Shown here piece after piece: positions 1 to 4,532 of a DNA stretch of 5,257 nucleotides (the stretch's first letter is position 1; every line of letters begins with the position of its first letter). A model generated the notes under the pieces. It worked only from the letters and a program-made list of their open reading frames with translations. It made no database searches and had not been told where the DNA came from. This stretch comes from Sphingomonas sp. (GTDB taxonomy: Bacteria; Pseudomonadota; Alphaproteobacteria; Sphingomonadales; Sphingomonadaceae), in assembly GCA_013812805.1 (NCBI GenBank), contig JACCSV010000188.1, forward strand, positions 1 to 5,257, in the 5' to 3' direction. The translations under genes were made by a program, and so were the position numbers.

Positions 1-930
1 CAGCCCATGATCGACGGCCGCTGCGGCCAGTCTGTCAGTCGTCCAGAGTTGGACCCGCGTGTCGTCCACCTGCGACGGGTTCAGCCTTCCACGAGGGCTG
101 TGGCAGACGAAGAAGAAGCGGCTGGCGTTTCCGCTCTCCAGGAACGCCTCCACGCTCGCGTCCAGAACCGATTGATCGGCAGCGGACTTGACCTGGATGC
201 TAGCCCGCTCGCCCGTGAGCGGTTGCTCGACGATCAGGTCAATATCCTTCATGCGCCCGCCTACCGCTGAAACGCGTCGCCAGCCGCCGCGCGAGAACAG
301 CAGGTCCACGAACAGCTCGAAGTCGGCCCAGTGCAGCTGACGGATCAGGTCCGCGGAGGTGTGGACAAGCGCCGCTCGTGCCTCCCGCGCCGCCGCAACG
401 ACGGGCTCTTCCTCGGCAGTGATCCGACGCAGCAGGTAGTCGGAAGTGGCGACGTTGCAGATGGTGCCGCGGTAGCCGGCAAGCTGCGTCAGCTTGCTGC
501 TTATCTCCTCGATCCTAAGCGGCCTTCCCGCCAGGTCCTGGTTGCGCCACTTCCCTTTGACCTTCCGGAAGACCTCGCCTTCGCGTTTAGGATCACCGCC
601 ACTGCAGAAGACCTCGGGCGCCGCAAAGGCCCACCACAGATAGCCGCGCGCGAATGTGATCCAGAGGCAATCCTCTCCAAGCGTATGAAAGTCTTTGAGC
701 TCGCGTACAAAGCCGGTGGCGGTAGAAGAAGCGATTCCTGCTTTGACGTAGGCTGCCTTGGCAGCTGCCCAGTCCTTTGCCGCGGCCATGTCGTGCGGAT
801 TCGGGCCGATGCCCCAGTCTATTCTGTCTTGCTCGAGGCAAATCGCCTCCCACGCGCCGGCAGGGCCGAGCTTGATGTACCGGTAAGCCGCTGGTGCGAT
901 CCTCTCCCTTCCGACTTCAGTGCTCTCCAT
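1..930 (-). CDS. Restriction endonuclease, modification-dependent type (Mrr-like PD-(D/E)XK), 3' end off window
   Basis: The minus strand is open without a stop from an ATG at 930 to the left edge (310 codons), so the C-terminus is missing. Residues about 14-165 form an N-terminal domain rich in aromatic residues (YRYIKLGP at 16-23, FHTLGEDCLWITF at 81-93, LWWAFAAPEV at 98-107, YRGTIC near 155). From memory this resembles the domain preceding the nuclease in proteins annotated as restriction endonucleases, where it probably senses modified bases. Residues about 200-280 look like a restriction-endonuclease fold: helix ADFELFVDLLFSRGGW, then D231 in DIDLIVEQ, then the strand IQVKS with Q246 and K248, a QxK variant of the PD-(D/E)XK active site. 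Expected role: cleavage of modified foreign DNA in the cytoplasm, a stand-alone type IV-like defence enzyme. No methyltransferase lies within the window. In-frame TGA at 983-981 limits the 5' end; the Shine-Dalgarno (GAGAG) is weak. The XRE gene at 1049 is divergent. Exact family is uncertain. Confidence 0.83.
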   Translation of the reverse strand, partial: MESTEVGRERIAPAAYRYIKLGPAGAWEAICLEQDRIDWGIGPNPHDMAAAKDWAAAKAAYVKAGIASSTATGFVRELKDFHTLGEDCLWITFARGYLWWAFAAPEVFCSGGDPKREGEVFRKVKGKWRNQDLAGRPLRIEEISSKLTQLAGYRGTICNVATSDYLLRRITAEEEPVVAAAREARAALVHTSADLIRQLHWADFELFVDLLFSRGGWRRVSAVGGRMKDIDLIVEQPLTGERASIQVKSAADQSVLDASVEAFLESGNASRFFFVCHSPRGRLNPSQVDDTRVQLWTTDRLAAAAVDHGL

Positions 931-1011
931 GGCAAGCTCTCGTCGACGATCAGTGACGTCGCACAAAGGCTTGCCGTGCCGCAGAGGTCAACTTGAATGT
1001 CACTCATCGTC

Positions 1012-1030
1012 TGTAGATTGATCGGCGACA
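1012..1030. promoter_or_regulatory. Candidate operator of XRE repressor, copy 1
   Basis: The sequence is TGTAGATTGATCGGCGACA, an imperfect dyad with arms TGTAG and CGACA. It ends 18 nt before the GTG of the XRE gene at 1049. It matches 15 of 19 bases of the site at the same place before the second XRE gene (4212-4230), where the dyad arms are perfect. A weak -10-like TAGATT (1014-1019) lies inside it, with TTGAAT (993-998) 15 nt upstream. A TTGACC reading the other way (991-986) could serve the nuclease gene. Binding here could therefore control both directions. Regulatory role is inferred. Confidence 0.5.
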
Positions 1031-1048
1031 CAGGTCCGAACTGCGGGG

Positions 1049-1252
1049 GTGGATATTCGCACTCGCCTCGGCAAAAACCTGCGTCGGCTCCGGGAGGAGA
1101 AGGGCTGGTCACAGGAGGTGTTTGCCTTTGAAGCGAAGATCCACCGGACCTACGTCAGCGACATTGAACGCGGCGCCAGGAACCCGACCATTGCGGTGGT
1201 CGAGAAGCTTGCCGCGGCTCTTGAAGTTAACCCGGGCCAGCTGCTGGACTGA
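1049..1252 (+). CDS. Small XRE-family helix-turn-helix repressor, copy 1
   Basis: This 67-residue protein is almost entirely one Cro/C1-type HTH domain. Helix 2 is around SQEVFAFEA (21-29). The recognition helix is HRTYVSDIERG (32-42), with the family signature SDIERGxRNPT, followed by the VVEKLAAAL helix (50-58). It should bind a dyad as a dimer in the cytoplasm. The start is GTG at 1049, chosen because the second copy begins with the same 12 bases; a G-rich stretch just upstream is a poor Shine-Dalgarno. It is divergent from the restriction endonuclease (118-nt gap), the layout of restriction-modification controller (C) proteins, which are also small HTH proteins. A control role over the nuclease is inferred only from position. 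The next gene (1369-1614) converges on it. Confidence 0.87.
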   Translation: MDIRTRLGKNLRRLREEKGWSQEVFAFEAKIHRTYVSDIERGARNPTIAVVEKLAAALEVNPGQLLD

Positions 1253-1368
1253 AATTGGCGGTCACCTGCACCGCAGTGGTCGAGCGTGCAGCATAGTGGT
1301 CGCTTCACAACCGAGCGGGACATTCGCGCGAACGGCACCTTGTGCCATCTCAGGCCTCGCAGTGCTCT

Positions 1369-1614
1369 TCAGGACGTGTAAAGAAGCAGTGGATCGCGGT
1401 CGCGCTCGTCCAGCTTCTTTCCGAACCAACCAAAGTCTAGCGGGTGCCCGTAACAGGCGGCCCGAAGCTTCGTGTAAACCCTACCCGCATGTGACAGGAA
1501 ATCGACCCAGGCATCTTCGATTTCATCTGTTTCTTGAGCCCGAGCGATACGCCTAAGGGCGCTCTGAGCGCGTCTCAGTTCTCTCGCAGCAGCAGCGACC
1601 CCCTCCGTCCTCAT
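1369..1614 (-). CDS. Small hypothetical protein, probably C-terminally truncated
   Basis: An 81-residue protein with an Ala/Arg-rich N-terminal helix (1-30), then EDAWVDFLSHAGRVYTKL (33-50), FGWFGKKLDERDRDPLL (61-77) and an abrupt end, LYTS. I recall hypothetical proteins with the same AWxDFL...VYxKL...WFGxKxxERxxDPLL order that continue with YLHxARNxDEH, an R-x4-H pattern like HEPN RNase domains. Here the frame stops just where that part should begin, while the next frame reads TRPEEHCEA, which partly resembles it. A frameshift near 1380 is therefore plausible, leaving either a short protein or a decaying gene. The ATG at 1614 is set by an in-frame TGA a few codons upstream. It lies 43 nt after the protease stop, probably as the last gene of that operon. 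Function unknown. Confidence 0.6.
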   Translation of the reverse strand: MRTEGVAAAARELRRAQSALRRIARAQETDEIEDAWVDFLSHAGRVYTKLRAACYGHPLDFGWFGKKLDERDRDPLLLYTS

Positions 1615-1657
1615 GCGGCACTGTAATCAGCGGCTGACGCGGCGCGCACAGATTGAA

Positions 1658-2116
1658 TTAGTATGAGAACTTGAAAGTGCCGAGTTTTGAAATCGTAAGG
1701 GTGCCGCGTGAAAGGACATCCATGCCGAGCAGAACGTCGAAGTCGGCAGCGCCGCAGTCAAATCTCGGTCCCTCGATCTCCTCGTCGAATAGATCGAACC
1801 GCGGATTCTGATATCCCAGCTCGTCCTGCTGAAGATCAACGAAGCCGAGTTTGAAGATGTAGGAGGGGTGGTAGTCTGCGCCGTTCACCCCCTGCACGCC
1901 GACAACGCCAGAGGGTTCAAGGTTAAGTTTCCTAGCGGCCGCCTCCGTAATGCATGTACCCGTAGCGCCTGTGTCGATCAGGGCACGAAGGACTTGATGA
2001 TGCGGAAACTTGGACAGACGCTGGGGATCAGGCGTGTCTGTAAATTCTTCAACCGGAAACAATACTACGGGCGTGAATACCTGCCTGCCGTTATGTCGCC
2101 CGACAATATTTGGCAT
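1658..2116 (-). CDS. Retropepsin-like aspartic protease (clan AA)
   Basis: A 152-residue protein with the retropepsin active-site motif ALIDTGATGTCIT (45-57), with D48 as the catalytic aspartate. It is followed by an LNLEPSGVVGVQGV flap-like stretch (64-77) and the C-terminal DVLLGMDVLSRG (127-138) that closes the fold in bacterial single-domain retropepsins. One domain carries one DTG, so the enzyme should act as a homodimer, as in retroviral proteases. No signal peptide or membrane segment is visible, so it is probably cytosolic. The ATG at 2116 lies inside the upstream 85-codon gene (26-bp overlap, different frame) without its own clear Shine-Dalgarno, which suggests translational coupling. 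Substrate is unknown; the overlapping partner is the obvious candidate. The fold assignment is strong, the role is not known. Confidence 0.86.
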   Translation of the reverse strand: MPNIVGRHNGRQVFTPVVLFPVEEFTDTPDPQRLSKFPHHQVLRALIDTGATGTCITEAAARKLNLEPSGVVGVQGVNGADYHPSYIFKLGFVDLQQDELGYQNPRFDLFDEEIEGPRFDCGAADFDVLLGMDVLSRGTLTISKLGTFKFSY

Positions 2117-2348
2117 ACGAGAAGAAGCCTAGATCGACAGTGTCTGACCTGACTTTCTGCACAGAAAACAGCCGGTCGTCAAAGCGTGACCGCCCGGCTG
2201 CGTGAGCAGCTCCAGCAGTGTCAAAGACTTCAACTAATTGACGCTGGCGCAGAAGGGCAAATTTTCCCGCAGAATTTTCCATTAGCCCCGGCAGCATTTG
2301 CTCAAAAGCTGAATAGTTCTCGGTGAGTTCGCGTTCGCGAGCGTCCAT
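2091..2348 (-). CDS. Small DUF5678-like protein, partner of the retropepsin
   Basis: An 85-residue soluble protein. Its core is GKFALLRQRQLVEVFDT (28-44), AHAAGRSRFDD (48-58), FSVQKV (61-66) and VDLGFFSYA (71-79). The pattern GKxALLRxxxxVxxFDTxxxAxxAG...FSVQxV recalls DUF5678-type proteins and similar hypothetical proteins that end in PVDLGFFSxA; this match is from memory. The N-terminal 25 residues form a likely amphipathic helix. The start is well supported: ATG at 2348 has AAGGAGG (2363-2357) eight nt upstream, the best ribosome site in the window. It is first in a probable three-gene operon and overlaps the protease by 26 bp. A small protein translated ahead of an overlapping enzyme suggests a protein pair, possibly substrate or modulator and protease. 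Molecular function unknown. Confidence 0.76.
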   Translation of the reverse strand: MDARERELTENYSAFEQMLPGLMENSAGKFALLRQRQLVEVFDTAGAAHAAGRSRFDDRLFSVQKVRSDTVDLGFFSYAKYCRAT

Positions 2349-2356
2349 GATGTCCG

Positions 2357-2363
2357 CCTCCTT
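2357..2363 (-). promoter_or_regulatory. Strong Shine-Dalgarno of the 85-residue gene
   Basis: On the minus strand this reads AAGGAGG, a near-perfect anti-16S match, with an 8-nt gap to the ATG at 2348. It decides that start and argues against translation starting further upstream. Confidence 0.75.
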
Positions 2364-2549
2364 CCCCCAGCACGAATCGTCTTACAGACGAAAAGACTCG
2401 CTGTCACGACGAGCCGAGTGGTTTCAGCGACGGGGCGTTCTATAAACGAGTCGAATGTGCATCTCGGGCATGGGAATTTTCGACTGGGCATCTTTGTACT
2501 CTAAATGACAAGCTCGAAATCATAGGAGCCAAGGGGACCATCTCGATTT

Positions 2550-2562
2550 GGGCGCTTCGCCC
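2550..2562 (-). terminator. Short GC hairpin after the 117-residue gene
   Basis: GGGCG-CTT-CGCCC, a perfect 5-bp stem with a 3-nt loop, begins directly after the stop codon of the minus-strand gene ending at 2563. There is no T-tract after it on the minus strand (AAAT follows), so it is at best a weak terminator or an RNA 3'-end stabiliser. Confidence 0.25.
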
Positions 2563-2916
2563 CTACTGCTGTGACCGCCGCCGCTGACGCTTCAGTTCGG
2601 CCAGCCGATCGCGGATATTCCCGCGCGACGGTTCCACGGGATCAGGCGTTGGCAGCCGGGCGCTTACGACTTTGCGCATCGAGGCTTGGCAGCAATAAGC
2701 ACCCAGGTGACCGTATTGCCCATCCTCTCTCGCGATGTAGCCGTAGAACTCCGCTTCGAACCAACCAAAATGAGGAATTGTACCCAGCAGAGATTCCAGC
2801 TCCTTCATCGCATCCGGGTGGACGTTGAGCCAACAGCGGTCTGACCAGTCGCCAGGACTCCCGAAGGGTTCAAACTCGTGGCCTTCAAATTCGAGTCGGC
2901 AGCTCCCGCGTAGCAA
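2563..2916 (-). CDS. Hypothetical protein with FGWFEAEFYGYIA / GHLGAYCCQA motif
   Basis: I do not recognise a named family. The 117-residue product has a compact core: LRGSCRLEF (2-10), FEPFGSPGDWSDRCWL (15-30), FGWFEAEFYGYIAR (50-63), YGHLGAYCCQAS (68-79) and KVVSAR (82-87). A charged, Arg-rich, probably disordered tail follows (about 88-117, ending LKRQRRRSQQ). The alternating hydrophobic pattern suggests a small beta-rich soluble domain. C6, C28, C75 and C76 could bind metal, but no canonical zinc motif is seen. The start is uncertain: TTG at 2916 follows AAGAAG with a 6-nt gap, and an in-frame TAG just upstream (near 2948) leaves no ATG before the core. It reads the same way as the protease operon but is 214 nt away, so probably a separate unit. 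High aromatic content and clean motifs argue that it is real. Confidence 0.65.
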   Translation of the reverse strand: MLRGSCRLEFEGHEFEPFGSPGDWSDRCWLNVHPDAMKELESLLGTIPHFGWFEAEFYGYIAREDGQYGHLGAYCCQASMRKVVSARLPTPDPVEPSRGNIRDRLAELKRQRRRSQQ

Positions 2917-3021
2917 AACTAGCTTCTTTCGAAACCCGGAGGTGGCCTATATCCACGCGCATGCGGCGAAGCGCGGCTGCTACTTGGCACAGATCGAGCG
3001 AGCCTGAGGCATCAGTCGAGA

Positions 3022-3341
3022 ATGTCCGCTTTGGGAGGGGAGGCCGGGCGCAAGGAACTGGCGATGGCCGAGGCGCGGCAGGCGCTCGACACTGCCTATA
3101 GCTGGCTGGAGGATCGGTTAAAGGACCGGGCCTGGGCAGCGGTGAGGAGTTTAGCATGGCGGATTGCGCCGCCGCTCCCTCGCTATTCTACGCCGACTGG
3201 GTCCACGAGATTTCGCCCCGGTTCGCACGCCCGCGGGAATATCGGGCCCAGTTGTTGGCTCGGCCGTCGTTCGCCCGGGCCGTGGAGGAAGGGCGTCCGT
3301 ATCGCTCCTACTTCCCGCTCGGCGCTCCTGATCGAGACTAA
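3022..3341 (+). pseudogene. Glutathione S-transferase C-terminal remnant, 5'-truncated and frameshifted
   Basis: Two adjacent frames together encode the all-helical C-terminal domain of a bacterial glutathione S-transferase. Up to 3141 one frame gives GRKELAMAEARQALDTAYSW and then LEDRLKDRAWAA. From 3141 the next frame gives GEEFSMADCAAAPSLFYADW, a match to the conserved N-capping (S/T)xAD motif, and runs on through LARPSFARAVEEGRPYRSYF to PLGAPDRD and TAA at 3341. Joining them needs one extra base at 3141-3143 (GCGGT for an expected GCGGGT). The thioredoxin-like N-terminal domain that binds glutathione is absent; upstream lies an opposite-strand gene. Catalysis is therefore lost. The gene probably once formed an operon with the DUF998 gene 17 nt downstream. 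The 5' edge of the remnant is uncertain (about 3010-3060). Confidence 0.8.
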
Positions 3342-3358
3342 GCAGAAGGGATAAAGCA

Positions 3359-3997
3359 ATGGCAGCCACTTCGATATCGCTGGATGTTTCAACGATTGCC
3401 GCGCGCGCTTCAATTGCCGCCGCTGTCGCCGCGGTTCTTGCCCTCGCTCTTCTGCACCTCGTTCGCGCTGACCTTCAGCCGTCCCGGCATATGATCAGCG
3501 AGTATGCGGTCGGGCCGAACGGCTGGATTATGGGCGTCTGCTTCGCAGCTTTTGCGGTCGCTAGCCTTGCCCTGGTGATAAGTCTTCTTGGTGTGGTGCG
3601 GACCCCGCTCGGATGGGCCGGTCTGGCGGCCCTCGCAGCCGCTGCGATCGGTCTTAGCTTAGGAGGAGCCTTTCCAATGGACCCGACGACCGCAACTGCG
3701 GAAAACATGAGCTTTTCGGGGCGCATGCACGGGATAGGGTTCATGATCGGAGTCCCTGGAATGATCCTAGCCGTACTGCTTCTGTCGGCAGCTTTGCGCC
3801 ACCAACCCGGCTGGAATGGCCCCTTGCTGTTTACTCTGGCCGCTCTCGTTTGGATAAGCCTCGCAGTCATGGGCTGGGCGTTGATGAATTTTATGAAGGC
3901 GCCGGACGGGCCCGCGATAATGGGCTGGCCCAATCGCTTGTTGATGGTCGGCTTTGCACTTTGGATTATCGCTGCCGCCTGGCCCAGGGCGCGATAG
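3359..3997 (+). CDS. DUF998 family integral membrane protein
   Basis: A 212-residue protein with six predicted transmembrane segments at about 15-35, 54-80, 84-104, 122-146, 154-178 and 188-208. The loop after helix 1 carries RHMISEYA (43-50), the hallmark RHxISEYA-like motif of DUF998, and GGAFPMDP (102-109) and RMHGIGF follow at later loops. Length and topology fit DUF998 proteins, multi-pass inner-membrane proteins of unknown function. The ATG at 3359 has AGAAGGGA (3344-3351) eight nt upstream, a good Shine-Dalgarno. It lies 17 nt after the broken GST gene, so transcription may come from the old GST promoter or a new one. Its stop at 3997 coincides with the end of the XRE similarity on the other strand, and its last 231 bp are overlapped antisense by that gene's read-through frame. 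Confidence 0.88.
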   Translation: MAATSISLDVSTIAARASIAAAVAAVLALALLHLVRADLQPSRHMISEYAVGPNGWIMGVCFAAFAVASLALVISLLGVVRTPLGWAGLAALAAAAIGLSLGGAFPMDPTTATAENMSFSGRMHGIGFMIGVPGMILAVLLLSAALRHQPGWNGPLLFTLAALVWISLAVMGWALMNFMKAPDGPAIMGWPNRLLMVGFALWIIAAAWPRAR

Positions 3998-4192
3998 CAG
4001 CTGTCCCACCCTAACACCGAGTGCCACCGCCAGCTTCTCCACCACCGTAATCGTCGGGTTCCTAGTGCCGCGCTCGATATCGCTCACATAGGTGCGGTGG
4101 ATATTTGCCTCGAACGCAAACGCCTCCTGCGACCACTCCTTCTCGTTGCGGAGCCGACGCAAATTCCTGCCGAGGCGTGTGCGAATATCCAC
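3767..4192 (-). CDS. XRE-family repressor, copy 2, with read-through tail
   Basis: Residues 1-67 are a Cro/C1-type HTH matching the repressor at 1049 at about 55 of 67 positions (about 78% of bases by my count). Helix 2 is SQEAFAFEA (21-29), the recognition helix HRTYVSDIERG (32-42). Copy 1 ends in GQLLD and stop; copy 2 reads GQLLS and continues for 74 more residues. The tail begins exactly where DUF998 ends on the other strand and lies antisense to it, with codon second positions paired. It is Pro/Gly/Gln-rich, matches nothing I know and is probably read-through rather than a selected domain. GTG at 4192 is the start by comparison with copy 1. A perfect-arm dyad lies 19 nt upstream. The HTH is secure; the end of the protein is not. 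Confidence 0.78.
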   Translation of the reverse strand: MDIRTRLGRNLRRLRNEKEWSQEAFAFEANIHRTYVSDIERGTRNPTITVVEKLAVALGVRVGQLLSRPGPGGSDNPKCKADHQQAIGPAHYRGPVRRLHKIHQRPAHDCEAYPNESGQSKQQGAIPAGLVAQSCRQKQYG

Positions 4193-4211
4193 GCTCGAAA
4201 GGTCAGGCCGA

Positions 4212-4230
4212 TGTAGCCCATCGGTCTACA
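4212..4230. promoter_or_regulatory. Candidate operator of XRE repressor, copy 2
   Basis: On the minus strand this reads TGTAGACCGATGGGCTACA, perfect TGTAG/CTACA arms around a 9-nt centre, 19 nt before the GTG of the XRE gene. It equals copy 1 (1012-1030) at 15 of 19 positions at nearly the same distance from the start (18 nt). An overlapping dyad CCGATG-TAGCC-CATCGG (4208-4224) shares its bases. Conservation of position and symmetry suggests autoregulation; TACA/TGTA arms are also seen in BlaI-type operators, so another repressor is possible. Confidence 0.55.
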
Positions 4231-4338
4231 ATAATGGCCCAGCCCTTGCTGGGGTCGCTAATCTTTGGTGCGCTGGAATACGCCGGAAATTGACGCAGGC
4301 AGCGCGCTAGCGCCTCTAGTCGCGAACGAATCAACCGA

Positions 4339-4374
4339 GCGACTGTCGAATGTCGGTTTTCGGTTAGCAGTCGC
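4339..4374. repeat. Inverted repeat with 7-bp perfect arms
   Basis: Arms GCGACTG (4339-4345) and CAGTCGC (4368-4374) enclose a 22-nt AT-richer loop with a further short CGAA...TTCG pairing. It could form an RNA hairpin or be a fragment of a dispersed intergenic repeat. There is no T-tract after it, so it is not a clear terminator. Confidence 0.4.
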
Positions 4375-4420
4375 CCGTTTTCGAATGGCCGATATGGGCG
4401 CCTGGCCGTCGGAAGCCTAG

Positions 4421-4472
4421 TGTCCGCAATGGGTCGAAAGCGGAATGTCCGCTAAGGGTGGAAAACGGACAT
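4421..4472. repeat. Two tandem 25-bp intergenic repeat units, each a dyad
   Basis: Units at 4421-4444 and 4446-4469 share TGTCCGC, then GGGT, GAAA and CGGA in the same spacing, differing at only a few of 24 bases. Each unit is itself an imperfect inverted repeat (TGTCCGC...CGGA), and the second closes with CGGACAT to 4472. From memory, similar TGTCCGC/GCGGACA elements are scattered between genes in sphingomonad genomes. Function unknown; possible fold-back RNA or protein-binding element. Confidence 0.55.
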
Positions 4473-4496
4473 GCGAGGCTTTAGTCTTTTCCGCGT

Positions 4497-4512
4497 GAAA
4501 CGGGTCTGTTTC
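4497..4512. promoter_or_regulatory. Dyad upstream of the LytTR gene
   Basis: GAAACGGGTCTGTTTC has perfect 5-bp arms (GAAAC, GTTTC) and a 6-nt centre, ending 20 nt before the ATG at 4533. Its position suggests an operator or part of the promoter. LytTR proteins usually bind paired short repeats, so autoregulation is possible but unproven. Confidence 0.35.
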
Positions 4513-4532
4513 GTTGTAGATCTCGGCCAATC

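Larger units (their letters stand above)
2349..2562. other. Gene-free spacer before the protease operon
   Basis: About 214 nt between the 117-residue gene and the 85-residue gene, both on the minus strand. The promoter of the downstream operon probably lies here, but I see no convincing -35/-10 pair. A loose dyad CTTTGT...ACAAG sits near 2494-2514. A minus-strand frame starting at 2491 with a CPRC motif exists but runs into the downstream gene in another frame and does not look coding. Confidence 0.4.
4193..4532. other. 340-nt intergenic region with repeats and operator
   Basis: No gene is supported here. It separates the divergent XRE copy 2 and LytTR genes. It holds the XRE operator candidate, a 7-bp-arm hairpin, a 10-bp palindrome GCGCTAGCGC (4304-4313), two tandem 25-bp repeat units and a dyad in front of the LytTR gene. 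Promoters for both flanking genes must lie here. ATAATG at 4231-4236 (CATTAT on the minus strand) is a possible -10 for the XRE gene. Confidence 0.5.

Noticed and set aside
331..996. 221-codon plus-strand frame
   Set aside because: Antisense to the restriction endonuclease; composition is random-like (Arg/Pro/Ser-rich) with no domain, whereas the opposite strand shows clear motifs.
819..1112. 97-codon minus-strand frame across the divergent promoter region
   Set aside because: Overlaps both the nuclease start and the XRE HTH codons in other frames; no recognisable motif.
1122..1556. 144-codon plus-strand frame
   Set aside because: Runs out of frame through the XRE gene and antisense through the 81-residue gene; low-complexity Arg/Ser/Pro product.
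2282..2491. 69-codon minus-strand frame with CPRC motif
   Set aside because: Only one CxxC pair, no ribosome site, and it runs into the well-supported 85-residue gene in another frame.
2885..3157. 90-codon minus-strand frame
   Set aside because: Antisense to the GST remnant and Pro/Arg-rich; explained by shadow coding.
3475..4017. 180-codon minus-strand frame
   Set aside because: Antisense to DUF998, whose membrane helices and motifs are clear; the long frame is expected opposite a GC-rich membrane gene.
4304..4313. Palindrome GCGCTAGCGC as a specific binding site
   Set aside because: Ten-base GC palindromes are common in such DNA and no second copy or positional context supports it.
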